NCBI GenBank assembly: GCA_963772225.1
Contig: CAVYWD010000005.1
Span: 186,001-250,000, forward strand
Direction: 5' to 3'
DNA: 64,000 bases
Source: CAVYWD01 sp963772225
GTDB taxonomy: Bacteria; Myxococcota; Myxococcia; Myxococcales; UBA5297
A program made the translations under genes and the position numbers. Below, one piece after another: positions 27,120 to 35,293 of the stretch. The first letter of the stretch is position 1, and every line of letters begins with the position of its first letter. The notes beneath the pieces are model-generated. The model saw only the letters and a program-made list of their open reading frames with translations. It had not been told where the DNA came from and did not search any database.

Positions 27120-27926
27120 TTAGGAGCTCCGCATCAGAGAATACGCGGTCTTTCGCTGAGTGCTGCGCGGAAATAGGCGGTTGAGCCACACGGTCAACGC
27201 ATTGAGGAAGCCGGGGACGATGGACGCGCGGCCGCGGCGCATCGCGCTCAGACCGACGCGCACCACGTCCTGGCTGCGCATCATGAGCAGGCGCTGGTAG
27301 CGCGTCGGCTTCTGGCCCGACACGGCGAAGAAGGACGTGGCGGCGACGCCGGGCGAGACCACGGTGACCGTGACCCCGCGTTTCTTGAGCTCCTCGTGGA
27401 GGGCCTCGCCGAAGAGGAGCACGTACGCCTTACTCGCGCTGTAGGCCGCGTAGGTCGGCGTGGCCTGGTATCCGCCGATGGAGGCGACGAGCAGGATCTG
27501 CCCGCGGCCTCGGCGGGCCATGTCGGCGCCGAAGACGTGCGTCAGCTCGGTGAGGCCGACCACGTTGAGCTGCAGCATGTCCAGCGTGCGCGCCAGCGAC
27601 TGCTCGACGAGCTCGCCGTAGACGCCGTAGCCCGCATTGTTGATCAGCACGTCGACGGCGATGTCCTCGGCGTCGAGCTGCGCCTTCAGCTGCGCGCCCA
27701 CTCCGGGGCGCGCCAGGTCCATGCCGATGACCCGGGTCCGGATGCGGTGGCGCTCCTCGAGCTCCCGCGCGAGCGCCTCCATGGGCTCGGTGCGACGCGC
27801 CACCAAAACGAGGTCGTGCTTCTGCCCCGCCAGCTCGCGCGCGAAGTCCGCGCCGAAGCCGCTCGAGGCGCCGGTGATCAGGGCCCACGGGGCGGCGGGG
27901 GAGTTGGGAGTCGGGGCGGCGGCCAT
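27120..27926 (-). CDS. short-chain dehydrogenase/reductase
   Basis: A 268-residue classical SDR. The cofactor motif is ALITGASSGFGADFA, the NNAG motif is VLINNAGYGVYGE, the catalytic Ser lies in LLVASIGGYQ and the Tyr/Lys pair in YAAYSASKAYVLL. ATG 27926 is chosen because upstream codons overlap the operator region. The C-terminus (LTVWLNRLFPRSTQRKTAYS) is amphipathic. It is the first gene of the TetR-controlled operon. The reaction is an NAD(P)-dependent oxidation or reduction of an unknown alcohol or ketone. Confidence 0.88.
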   Translation of the reverse strand: MAAAPTPNSPAAPWALITGASSGFGADFARELAGQKHDLVLVARRTEPMEALARELEERHRIRTRVIGMDLARPGVGAQLKAQLDAEDIAVDVLINNAGYGVYGELVEQSLARTLDMLQLNVVGLTELTHVFGADMARRGRGQILLVASIGGYQATPTYAAYSASKAYVLLFGEALHEELKKRGVTVTVVSPGVAATSFFAVSGQKPTRYQRLLMMRSQDVVRVGLSAMRRGRASIVPGFLNALTVWLNRLFPRSTQRKTAYSLMRSS

Positions 27927-27944
27927 GGGAGTCCTCTCGGTAAG

Positions 27945-27957
27945 TGACCAAGGGTCA
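27945..27957. promoter_or_regulatory. TetR-type operator, proximal
   Basis: TGACCAAGGGTCA, perfect 5-bp arms with a 3-base spacer, 19 bases before the SDR start. It has the same arms as 27979-27991. Confidence 0.65.
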
Positions 27958-27978
27958 GCGTTCGCAGCCGAATATAAA

Positions 27979-27991
27979 TGACCGGCGGTCA
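27979..27991. promoter_or_regulatory. TetR-type operator, distal
   Basis: TGACCGGCGGTCA, identical arms to the proximal site, 34 bases away centre to centre. The AT-rich string ATTTATATT between the sites is the likely -10 region of the SDR operon, so binding would block the polymerase. Confidence 0.65.
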
Positions 27992-28156
27992 ATCTGCAAG
28001 TCGAGGAGCGAGGAGAGCCAGAGCGAGGCGACTCTCGGGTCGCGCGATGAGGACTCTCGCTCGGAACGCAGGAGCGCTAGGCGCAGGGCGGCCGCTTTCC
28101 AAAGCAGGCTGCGCGCGACGTCGGGCGAGAGCGGCACGGCGCTCGAGCGCCCGAGG

Positions 28157-28846
28157 TCACCGGCACGTGCCCGCGCGGCAGCAGCTCTCGCCTTTCCACG
28201 CGCCGCGTCCCTCAAGGGCGAGGAGGCAAGCGATGGCGAGCGCGCCGAGCGGATCCGCCCACCACCAGCCGCACAGGCCGTTGAGCCCGACGCCGGCGAG
28301 CGCGGCCACCGAGAGCCATCCGCACGCCGTCGATTGGACCGCGTCGGCGGCCATCGCCTCGCTCTCCAGCTGGCGCGCCAGCGCCTGCTTTCGGCGCGCG
28401 AGCCCGGACATCACCACGGTCGATAGGGCCAAGAGCGCCGTGCCGAGGGCGCTGAACGAAGGTCGGTCCGCGACCCAGAGAGTCCGGGCGGCGTCGAACA
28501 CCACGTAGGCCGCGAGGAGGATCAGGGAGGCCCCGGCCAGGCGGCGGGCGCGCCGCTCGACCGCGTCGAGCCTGTCGGCTCGCAGGCGACCGACGCGCTC
28601 CGCCCGCAGGCGCCACACCAGCACCAGCGCCGACGCGCACTCGACCAGGCTGTCGATGCCGAAGCCGAGCATGGCCACGCTGTGCGAGAGCAGGGCCGCC
28701 GCGAGCGCGACCAGGCCCTCGAAGACGTTCCACGCGACCGTGACGTACTCCAGGACCAGGGCCCGCCCAATCGCCTCGCGCCGCACCTCGGGGTCGTAGC
28801 CCACTGAACCCGCTGGGGCGGGATCGCCCTCGAACATCGTCTCCAT
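28157..28846 (-). CDS. cation diffusion facilitator-like metal transporter
   Basis: A 229-residue membrane protein with about six hydrophobic helices (for example VLEYVTVAWNVFEGLVALAA and LSVAALAGVGLNGLCGWWWA). It keeps the CDF-type motifs FGIDSLVE in helix 2 and ADAVQSTACGWLS in helix 5, whose Asp residues would bind metal. It lacks the long cytoplasmic C-terminal domain of classic CDF exporters and ends in CCRAGTC, a possible metal-binding tail. It is divergent from the Cys-rich peptide and CorE-like sigma genes, which supports efflux of Zn, Cd or a related ion. The metal is inferred. Confidence 0.75.
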   Translation of the reverse strand: METMFEGDPAPAGSVGYDPEVRREAIGRALVLEYVTVAWNVFEGLVALAAALLSHSVAMLGFGIDSLVECASALVLVWRLRAERVGRLRADRLDAVERRARRLAGASLILLAAYVVFDAARTLWVADRPSFSALGTALLALSTVVMSGLARRKQALARQLESEAMAADAVQSTACGWLSVAALAGVGLNGLCGWWWADPLGALAIACLLALEGRGAWKGESCCRAGTCR

Positions 28847-28988
28847 GGCAGACCTCCCGCGAGCTTTCGGCGCCCTCCCGCCCCGCGTGAGTCCTGACGC
28901 CCAACCCGCGCGCTCCTTACCGAAACGACCGCTGTAAGGAATTCGCAGGTTCGTTCGTCAGAGCTCTTAGACAACCGACGGAGGAACC

Positions 28989-29192
28989 ATGTGCACCGCA
29001 TGCCCAACCAAGGATCAATGCCGCTCCGTGCAGAGTTGGACGGACTGCAGCCAATGTCAGTACGCTGCCAGAGGAGCGGGAGGTCAGGTGACAAACTGCG
29101 CTTGCCCGCCGGCCACCTCCGCGAAGACATGCCGAGACGAGAGCCGAGAGCTCAGCAAAGGCGAAGGCGGGGCAGCGCAGCGGCGGCCTTGA
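28989..29192 (+). CDS. small cysteine-rich, metallothionein-like protein
   Basis: A 67-residue protein with GGAGGAACC directly before ATG 28989. Eight Cys lie in the first 48 residues in pairs and spacings suited to metal binding (MCTACPTKDQC, DCSQC, CAC). The C-terminal third is charged and Cys-free (RDESRELSKGEGG). No known metallothionein family is matched. It is followed after 32 bases by a CorE-like sigma gene and is divergent from a CDF pump, so metal sequestration is a reasonable inference. Confidence 0.6.
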   Translation: MCTACPTKDQCRSVQSWTDCSQCQYAARGAGGQVTNCACPPATSAKTCRDESRELSKGEGGAAQRRP

Positions 29193-29224
29193 GCTCTGGG
29201 CGAGACCCGGCCCCGGCGCCCGCG

Positions 29225-29821
29225 ATGTCGAACCGCGCGGGCGCCGCGGAGGAGACCCCGGTCGCGCGGGCGGTGCGCGCCGCTCTCGTCGCGAAGCGGG
29301 CGGAGCTTCTCTCGTTCCTTCGGCGCCGCGCGGGGACGGCGGTCGACGCCGACGACGTGCTCCAGGCCGCGCTGGAGCACGCCTTGGCGAAGTGCTGGCA
29401 GCTGAAGGCCTCGGCTCAGGCCGAGGCGTGGCTCGGAAGGGTCGTGCGAAACACGCTCCTCGACGCCCTGCGCAAGCGGGGCCGCGAGGAGCCGCTGGTC
29501 GAAGATCTCCCCGCCGCGGCCGAGGACGCGGCCGAGGTGTGCGGATGCGTGCTCGCGCAGGCGCAAGAGCTCAAGCCGGAATATGCATGGGTGCTCCGGC
29601 GGGCCATCGTCGACGGAGCTTCGGCGGCGCAGCTGGCGCAGGAGCTGGGCATCACCGTGAACAACGCGACCGTGCGACTCCACCGCGCGCGCAAAGCCCT
29701 GAAGGCGCGCCTCGCGGCTCACTGCGGAACCACGACCGCCGAAGCGTGCGCCGACTGCGGCTGCATGGAGCGAGGATGCTGCCGGCCGCCGGCCGATTTC
29801 TTCGTGCCGACCCCGAGGTAG
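29225..29821 (+). CDS. CorE-like metal-responsive ECF sigma factor
   Basis: A 198-residue ECF sigma factor. Sigma-2 spans about residues 12-85 (DADDVLQAALEHALAK, EAWLGRVVRNTLLDALRKRG). Sigma-4 spans about 125-175 (SAAQLAQELGITVNNATVRL, HRARKALKARL). A CxC motif (VCGCV) sits in the linker and a Cys-rich tail (CADCGCMERGCC) follows sigma-4. These two features define the CorE group, first described in Myxococcus xanthus, where the metal binds the Cys residues and replaces an anti-sigma factor. No anti-sigma gene is present, in agreement. ATG 29225 is chosen because upstream residues are Arg-rich. Targets probably include the neighbouring pump and Cys-rich gene. Confidence 0.85.
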   Translation: MSNRAGAAEETPVARAVRAALVAKRAELLSFLRRRAGTAVDADDVLQAALEHALAKCWQLKASAQAEAWLGRVVRNTLLDALRKRGREEPLVEDLPAAAEDAAEVCGCVLAQAQELKPEYAWVLRRAIVDGASAAQLAQELGITVNNATVRLHRARKALKARLAAHCGTTTAEACADCGCMERGCCRPPADFFVPTPR

Positions 29822-29825
29822 AGCC

Positions 29826-29957
29826 ATGCAGTGGACTGTCGGTCTGACCCTCGCGGCATTTCTGACGATCCTCGCGGCCGCCTGGATCCTCGCCCAACGC
29901 GCGCACCCGCAAATGATCGACGTCGACCCCGTCGAGCTGGACGAGGCGCGCCGCTGA
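29826..29957 (+). CDS. 43-residue single-span membrane peptide
   Basis: An ATG 4 bases after the sigma gene stop, with GAGGTAG as Shine-Dalgarno inside the sigma stop region. The peptide has one hydrophobic helix (GLTLAAFLTILAAAWILA), then a short acidic tail (DVDPVELDEARR). Tight spacing suggests translation from the same transcript. Similar tiny membrane peptides are common but unassigned. A role in the metal response is possible from context only. Confidence 0.55.
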   Translation: MQWTVGLTLAAFLTILAAAWILAQRAHPQMIDVDPVELDEARR

Positions 29958-30050
29958 GCGCCAAGGGGGTCTTGGGCCGGCTTTGTCAGCGGTCCTTCAG
30001 CGCTTGGCCGACGACGCGGGGAGCCGAATGCGGCGCTCGCCCTCTTCCGC

Positions 30051-30108
30051 GCGCCGAGACGTCGTGGGAATGCCTCCGTCCATCATGGTGCCGTTGGGGT
30101 CCCCGGTC
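30051..30108. repeat. fragment of the expansin gene beside the ceramidase gene
   Basis: Aligns without gaps over 58 bases to 32965-33022 in the expansin gene, with about six mismatches; GGTGCCGTTGGGGTCCCCGG is identical. It lies 15 bases past the ceramidase stop, in the same orientation as the expansin copy. Confidence 0.75.
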
Positions 30109-30123
30109 CGGCCTCCGGCGTGA

Positions 30124-32238
30124 TCAATTCAGCGTGAAGGTGCCGGTGACGCCCTCGTACGGGCTGACGGTCCCCAGCCAGAACGCCTTCGAGTTGCCCT
30201 TGTGCCGGATGCGGTAGGTCCCGGGCTGGGCCCCAGTGGTGTCCCAGGTGATGGTGATCTTCGAGTAGGCGACGCCGTCCCGCTGCCACTGGTAGGTGGT
30301 CTCCGGGTCCCAGTCCCTCGCCACCGGGGCGAAGGTGCCGTCGGGCGCCGCCTTCTCCACGACTAGGAACGTGTCCTGGATGCGGTAGTCGTTGTTGGGG
30401 TGGGCGCCCCAGAACTGCACCGACACCAGGTCGCCGCGCGCGTACGACGCGTTGGGCGGGGTAAGGACGGCGCCGAAGCTCTTGCCCAGCGGCATGTCGT
30501 CAAAGGCGACCTTCGTGGTGAAGTCGACGGCCTGGGCGGTGACGTCCGGCGGCCGCGGCCCCGGAGCGACGGCGGCGCCCTGGGCGATGGCCCGCCCCAG
30601 CTTCACCAGCTCCTGCTGGTAGCCGGCCTGCTCGTAGGGGCCGAACTGGGTGCTGGCGCCCTCGTACCACTGCTTGGCGTACTCCTCGCGCGTCGCCAGG
30701 TACGAGGCGTAGGAGTTGGCCAGCCCGGCGATGACGCCGTGCTTGACCCCGGCCGCGGCGAGCTCGCCCACCACCGCGTCGCGAAACCGGCGGCCCGACA
30801 TCGTCGTCGCCTCGCCCGGCACCGCGATGAGGGCCACCGAGCCCACCTTTAAGACCTGAAGGGGCATCGTCTGGGGCGACATGAAGGGGCCGCCCAGGTT
30901 GAGGTGCGCCTTGCCGGTGGGAACGAGGATGGGCTTCTCGGCGTGGCAGGCCTTGTACGCCGCGTCCTGCGTGGCCGGCCAGGCGAAGGCGAAGATGCCG
31001 CCCAGGAAGCTTTCGAGCGCCGTCTGCCCGGCGTTGTCGCTCCATTGGAGGCTGTCCACCGTCACGCCGTCGGGGAAGAGCGTCGTGGGGCTGGGGTTGT
31101 CCAGGGGGCTGCCGGCGGAGAACGACGCGCCCATCGCCGCGGCGCAGGTCGTTTGGCCCACCGCGTCCACGCCCAGCGACGGCATGTCAACCCACTCGTG
31201 GCGGAAGTCGATGCTCCCGACCACCGGCTCTGTGGCGCCGGCGTAGAGCGCCTTGGCCTTCTCGTATTGCTTGAGCGCGGCGTTCTCGAGGCTCTTGTTC
31301 TTGGCGAAGGTGAGGTCCGGGGGCGCCTGGCCGAAGCCTAAGTTGGGCGTCACGTCGCCCTCGTTGGCCTGGGCGAAGGCGGCCACGAAGGTCCGCTCGG
31401 CGAGGTAGTCGGTTCCCTTGTCGCGCTCGAAGAGCTGGGAGGCGATGCCCTTGTTGTCGGCGGTGATGAGGTGGTTGTCGGGGCCGATGCTATCGGCGTG
31501 CACCGCGAACCAGCTGAACATGCCCACCTCCTCGCCGCCGTCGGCGACCAGCTTGAGGACGGTGAAGGTCGTGTCGGTGTCGCTGTCGAACCGGGCCCGC
31601 TCGGCGGCCGGGTCGTTGGCATAGGCCTCCACCGCGCGGTTGCCGCCCACGCCGTCGAGGCGATCTTCGGCGACGAGGATCTTCCCCGTTCGCAGGTTGC
31701 GGTGGGCCCGGCGGATGGCCTGGACGATGCCGTCGACGATGACCGCGTGGTGCTCGGGGATGAAACCGCCGATGGTGGCGTCGTAGAGGAAGTAGCCGGA
31801 GATGCCGCCCGGTCCGCCGTGAGTGTGCGTGGCCGAGAGCAGCACGTTCTGCTCGTTGTAGTAGGGGCCGAGCTCCGCGTCGGCGGCGAGCTTGTCGGCG
31901 ACCTTGAGCTTCACGCTCTGGAACAGCATGCCCAGGTCGGCGCTGACGAAGACGACGCGCCTCACCTCGTCGCCGGCGATGAAGGCGCGGGCCCTCAGGC
32001 GCGTGTGGATGCCGGCGGTCTTCTGCGCGGACACGGCGAAGCCCAGCATGCCGATCTCGGCGGCCGGGCCGGTGATGTCGTAGACGCCGGTCCCGACGAG
32101 GTAGCTGCCGCGCGCACCCGAGAGCGAGGTCAGGGCCGGCGCGTCCTTCCCGACCGAGGGCTCGGGGGAGCACGCCGCCAGCGCCACCGACGCCCACACC
32201 CGCACCGCACCTGCGACCGACGGGCTCTGCCTTCGCAT
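30124..32238 (-). CDS. secreted neutral ceramidase
   Basis: A 704-residue protein of the neutral/alkaline ceramidase family, which hydrolyses the amide bond of ceramide. Residues 1-25 form a lipoprotein signal (WASVALAACSPE). The catalytic part starts with GVYDITGPAAEIGMLGFA and carries the zinc-binding ATHTHGGPGG and AVHADSIG motifs. The nucleophile region reads NEGDVTPN, where well-studied members have Ser in GDVSP. A C-terminal beta-sandwich of about 150 residues is also present, as in Pseudomonas ceramidase. Export of a sphingolipid-degrading enzyme fits a predatory or saprophytic life. It stands between two copies of an expansin fragment. Confidence 0.85.
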   Translation of the reverse strand: MRRQSPSVAGAVRVWASVALAACSPEPSVGKDAPALTSLSGARGSYLVGTGVYDITGPAAEIGMLGFAVSAQKTAGIHTRLRARAFIAGDEVRRVVFVSADLGMLFQSVKLKVADKLAADAELGPYYNEQNVLLSATHTHGGPGGISGYFLYDATIGGFIPEHHAVIVDGIVQAIRRAHRNLRTGKILVAEDRLDGVGGNRAVEAYANDPAAERARFDSDTDTTFTVLKLVADGGEEVGMFSWFAVHADSIGPDNHLITADNKGIASQLFERDKGTDYLAERTFVAAFAQANEGDVTPNLGFGQAPPDLTFAKNKSLENAALKQYEKAKALYAGATEPVVGSIDFRHEWVDMPSLGVDAVGQTTCAAAMGASFSAGSPLDNPSPTTLFPDGVTVDSLQWSDNAGQTALESFLGGIFAFAWPATQDAAYKACHAEKPILVPTGKAHLNLGGPFMSPQTMPLQVLKVGSVALIAVPGEATTMSGRRFRDAVVGELAAAGVKHGVIAGLANSYASYLATREEYAKQWYEGASTQFGPYEQAGYQQELVKLGRAIAQGAAVAPGPRPPDVTAQAVDFTTKVAFDDMPLGKSFGAVLTPPNASYARGDLVSVQFWGAHPNNDYRIQDTFLVVEKAAPDGTFAPVARDWDPETTYQWQRDGVAYSKITITWDTTGAQPGTYRIRHKGNSKAFWLGTVSPYEGVTGTFTLN

Positions 32239-32475
32239 GGGACGACCTCGAAAGGGCGGCCGAGGACTCGCGCCAGGTTGCCTCTCGCCGCCAGTCGTAA
32301 GCAGAACTAATGAGCGTCAGTATGGCAGCTCATTCGCAACCGTCAAACGACCCCGCCTAGACGCGGTGCGCCAACGAGCCTCGGGCTTCTTGACCGAGGC
32401 GAGGCGGAGGGCGCCTCAATCGGGTCGCGATGCTCGAACGATTCCGCCGATGATCCGCTTCCCGGAAGATCGCCA
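32239..32475. other. promoter region of the ceramidase gene, no gene seen
   Basis: No supported reading frame. An A/T-richer stretch near 32300-32345 is the probable minus-strand promoter region of the ceramidase gene. It is followed by the MTHFR-like fragment at 32476. Confidence 0.4.
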
Positions 32476-32590
32476 CCGGAGGAAATCATCGAGCAGCAGC
32501 GGTCGCGCCTCGGGGCCGCCTCGGGGCCCTGGGGGATCGACGCGCTCATCGTCCACGGAAATCCAGGGCGAGGCGCACCGCACCGACGCC
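32476..32590. repeat. internal fragment of the MTHFR-like gene
   Basis: Aligns to 14150-14250 of the MTHFR-like gene, sharing GAGCAGCAGCGGTCGCGC and CGACGCGCTCATCGT. It carries an 11-bp tandem duplication (GGGGCCGCCTC) absent from the gene and point changes, so it is not translatable as a piece of MTHFR. It ends 8 bases before the expansin stop codon. Confidence 0.75.
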
Positions 32591-32598
32591 GCAGAGCT

Positions 32599-34239
32599 TT
32601 AGAACTGCAATCCGGTGTCGATGTAATAGGTCTCGGCCATGCTCGAGTCCGCCGGCGCCCAGGCCTTGATAACGCCGCTGGCGACGAGCGCTCGCCCGGA
32701 CGGATCGGTGATTCTCAGCGAGAGCGGCAGGGAGAAGGGGCCGGCGCCCTGGGGGACCACCCAGGTCCCGTAGCGCTCCTGCGGCCGAGAGCTCGTGTAG
32801 TTCTGGTCGCGCTGGAGCGCCACCCAGCTCCCGGAGGCGAGCTGCGCCTCGACCTTCACCACCGAGCCCAGCCCCGCGGCGTTCACGACGGACAGCGAAA
32901 ACCAGTAGGGCCCCGCGCCGCTGCGCAGCCAGACGTAAACGTTCCCCACCACCGGGCAGGGCACGCGCCGATACCTCGTGGGAATGACGCCGTCCACCAT
33001 GGTGCCGTTGGGGTCCCCGGTCTGGAGCCGCGCCATGGCGATGTCGGAGAGGTCGAGGTGAATGCTCTCGCCTGGCAGCGGGTCATGGTCGACGGGCGGG
33101 CTGGGCGGGGCCGGCGGGAGCTGGCAGCCGTATTTGAAATCGGAGACCTCGCCGCAATGGTCGCGCCCGGAGCCGCAGCACCATTTCGAATTGGCCGAGC
33201 ACGGGCACGAGTCGACGACCTGCAGGGTGACGGGCGGGGTGTAGCCGGTCTCGCCGGGCTGGTAATCGGTGCCGTCCTTGTGCGTGTGCACGAGCTCGAA
33301 GCATTCTCCGCAGCTCAGGTAATTGTCGCGCCCGCCAGGGAGGCTCGCCCAGAACTGGGTGTAATAGTTGCCCGGCGGCGCGGCGAAGTTGCCCCGCAGC
33401 GTGGTGTCCGCGGGGTCGGCGCAGAGCGCGGGGTACGCCTTGCAGAACGCGTCGCACGGGCCCGCCTGGTTCGGGTCGCCGAACTTGAACTTCGTATTGC
33501 AAAGGCCGTAGAGGCCGAAGCCGCAGGCGCCTCCCGACGTGAGCCCGAAATGCGTCGACCGCGAGTAATGCCAAGGCTCGTCGGCGCTCACGCTGTGGAC
33601 CTCGGGCCACTGGCCGGACTCGCAGGCCTTGGCGTTGATGGTCACGCAGCTGGGCGAGCCGTTTCCGCCGCAGCCGGAGCAGTCCTCCGAGCGGTCGTTG
33701 TCGGCGCAGTAGCGCGCGCAGCAGACGTTCTCGGTGAGCGCCCAGCTGCCGCACGTCGAGGCGTCGACGGTCGGATACGGATCCTGGTGGCGCCCGCCGT
33801 CGCCTCCGGCGCCCGCATCGGCGGCGCCCGCATCGGAAGTGCCGGCGTCGGCCGTGCCCTCGTCGATGGTGCCCCCGTCCGAGGCGGAGGTCGTGGCGAC
33901 CACCGGGGCGCTCGACGGCGAGGCATTGCCCGCCCGGTCTCGGGCGCGCACCGTGAAGGAGTAGCTCGTCGCCGCGGCGAGGCCGGAGACAGTGGCGCTC
34001 GGCGACGGGGTCGAGAGGGTTTGGGAGCCATCGACGACCACGTCGTATTCAGCCACGCCCACGTTGTCCGTCGCGGCATTCCAGGCGAGTGAGACGGAGG
34101 TGGAGGTGACCCCGGTCACCACGACCCCCGTCGGCGCGCTTGGCGGGGTCGTGTCCAGGCTGCAGGAGGTCGCGGTGTACGCGGCGCAGAGGAGCGAGAA
34201 TCCCAGCGTTGCCAATCGAGCGGTTCTCATGGCTCGCAT
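32599..34239 (-). CDS. secreted bacterial expansin with FN3 domain
   Basis: A 546-residue secreted protein. It has a lipoprotein-type signal (LLCAAYTATSCSLD), a fibronectin type III domain at about 35-120 (PPSAPTGVVVTGVTSTSVSL) and an Asp/Ala/Gly linker. An expansin module with many Cys follows. Domain 1 is a double-psi beta-barrel with STHFGLTSGGACGFG, CGECFELV and the HFD-like motif HLDLSDIAM. Domain 2 (about 430-546) is the beta-sandwich binding domain (NVYVWLRSGAGPYWFSLSVV). Expansins loosen cellulose networks without hydrolysis. ATG 34230 is an alternative start. Fragments of this gene occur at 25590 and 30051. Confidence 0.82.
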   Translation of the reverse strand: MRAMRTARLATLGFSLLCAAYTATSCSLDTTPPSAPTGVVVTGVTSTSVSLAWNAATDNVGVAEYDVVVDGSQTLSTPSPSATVSGLAAATSYSFTVRARDRAGNASPSSAPVVATTSASDGGTIDEGTADAGTSDAGAADAGAGGDGGRHQDPYPTVDASTCGSWALTENVCCARYCADNDRSEDCSGCGGNGSPSCVTINAKACESGQWPEVHSVSADEPWHYSRSTHFGLTSGGACGFGLYGLCNTKFKFGDPNQAGPCDAFCKAYPALCADPADTTLRGNFAAPPGNYYTQFWASLPGGRDNYLSCGECFELVHTHKDGTDYQPGETGYTPPVTLQVVDSCPCSANSKWCCGSGRDHCGEVSDFKYGCQLPPAPPSPPVDHDPLPGESIHLDLSDIAMARLQTGDPNGTMVDGVIPTRYRRVPCPVVGNVYVWLRSGAGPYWFSLSVVNAAGLGSVVKVEAQLASGSWVALQRDQNYTSSRPQERYGTWVVPQGAGPFSLPLSLRITDPSGRALVASGVIKAWAPADSSMAETYYIDTGLQF

Positions 34240-34475
34240 CCTTGTCCGGAATTCCGGCGATGCCCAGAGGCCGGGACCGTGGTTTACACTCGGGGGGTGT
34301 CGCGATGAGCGCGAAGAAAGGCTGCGCTCGCACGCCCCGCCGGAATAGGAGGCAGCGCGGTTGAAGAAGGGTCAGGGCCAAAGGCTGTGCGCCGGGCGCG
34401 CCTTGAATCGGCCGCGGGGTCGGCGCGCCGAGCGCAGCGCGCGGCGCCGGCGGGCGTGAGGAAGAGAGCGCGCCG

Positions 34476-35183
34476 ATGGCTCAAAACCTCGAACCGCGCA
34501 TGAGCCCGGCCCTCGCGCCGCTGGTGGCCGAGGTCTGGTCCGCGCGCCTCGAGCCTGGCGAAGGGCTCTGGGTGCTGCCCGACGGGTGCGTGGATCTCGT
34601 GTTTCGCGATGGGGCCGCGCCTGCGCTCCTCTGGGTCGGCCCCATGACGCGCGCCGAGCGCGTGGCGGTGGAAGCGCCCGCTCGGTTCGTCGGCGTGCGC
34701 CTTCGCCCGGGCGCGGCGCCCGCGCTCCTGGGGGCGGACGCGCGCGCGCTGCTCGACGGCGACCGAGTCGAGCGCGACGCGAGGCTCCTGGACGCGCTCG
34801 TCGCCTCGCCCGCCGCGGCATCGCGCCGGGCCGCGCTGCTCGACGCGATGGCCGAGCTCGTCCGAGGGCGAAGGCGGGACCCCGACTGGACGGTGATGCG
34901 CGCCGCCGATGCGATCGTCGCGGCGGGAGGAGCGCTGTCGCCTTCGAGCCTGGCGCGAGATCTCGGCGTCTCGGAGCGGACCCTTCGGCGCCGGTTTCTG
35001 GCCGCGGTCGGCTACGGTCCGAAAAGGCTCTGCCGCGTGGCGCGGCTGGGCGCGGCGCGAAAGCTCGCGTCGCAAGGCCTCTTGGGCGCCGACCTCGCCG
35101 CGGCGGCCGGCTACTTCGACCAGGCGCACCTGTGCCACGAGGTGGCGGGCTTCGGCCTGACGACCGCCGACCTGGCGGCTTGA
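34476..35183 (+). CDS. AraC family transcriptional regulator
   Basis: A 235-residue regulator. The N-terminal half resembles the DUF6597-type sensor found in short AraC proteins (GLWVLPDGCVDLVFRDGAAP). The C-terminal HTH spans about residues 145-225, with LARDLGVSERTLRRRF as first helix pair and AAAAGYFDQAHLCHEVAGFG as the second. A VOC protein follows 110 bases downstream on the same strand, an AraC-VOC pairing that is common in bacteria and suggests a small-molecule response. Confidence 0.85.
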   Translation: MAQNLEPRMSPALAPLVAEVWSARLEPGEGLWVLPDGCVDLVFRDGAAPALLWVGPMTRAERVAVEAPARFVGVRLRPGAAPALLGADARALLDGDRVERDARLLDALVASPAAASRRAALLDAMAELVRGRRRDPDWTVMRAADAIVAAGGALSPSSLARDLGVSERTLRRRFLAAVGYGPKRLCRVARLGAARKLASQGLLGADLAAAAGYFDQAHLCHEVAGFGLTTADLAA

Positions 35184-35293
35184 CCGTTTCGTACAAGACG
35201 CTCCCGCCGCCAGGCACCTATGTTCCCTCGGCCTGCTCAGGCGGCGGTGTTTCATAACCCTTCAAGCGCGGCGAATGCCGGCGGGAGAAAGCC

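Noticed and set aside
30960..31345. Plus-strand frames opposite the ceramidase gene
   Set aside because: They are antisense shadows; the minus-strand gene has conserved zinc motifs across the same bases.
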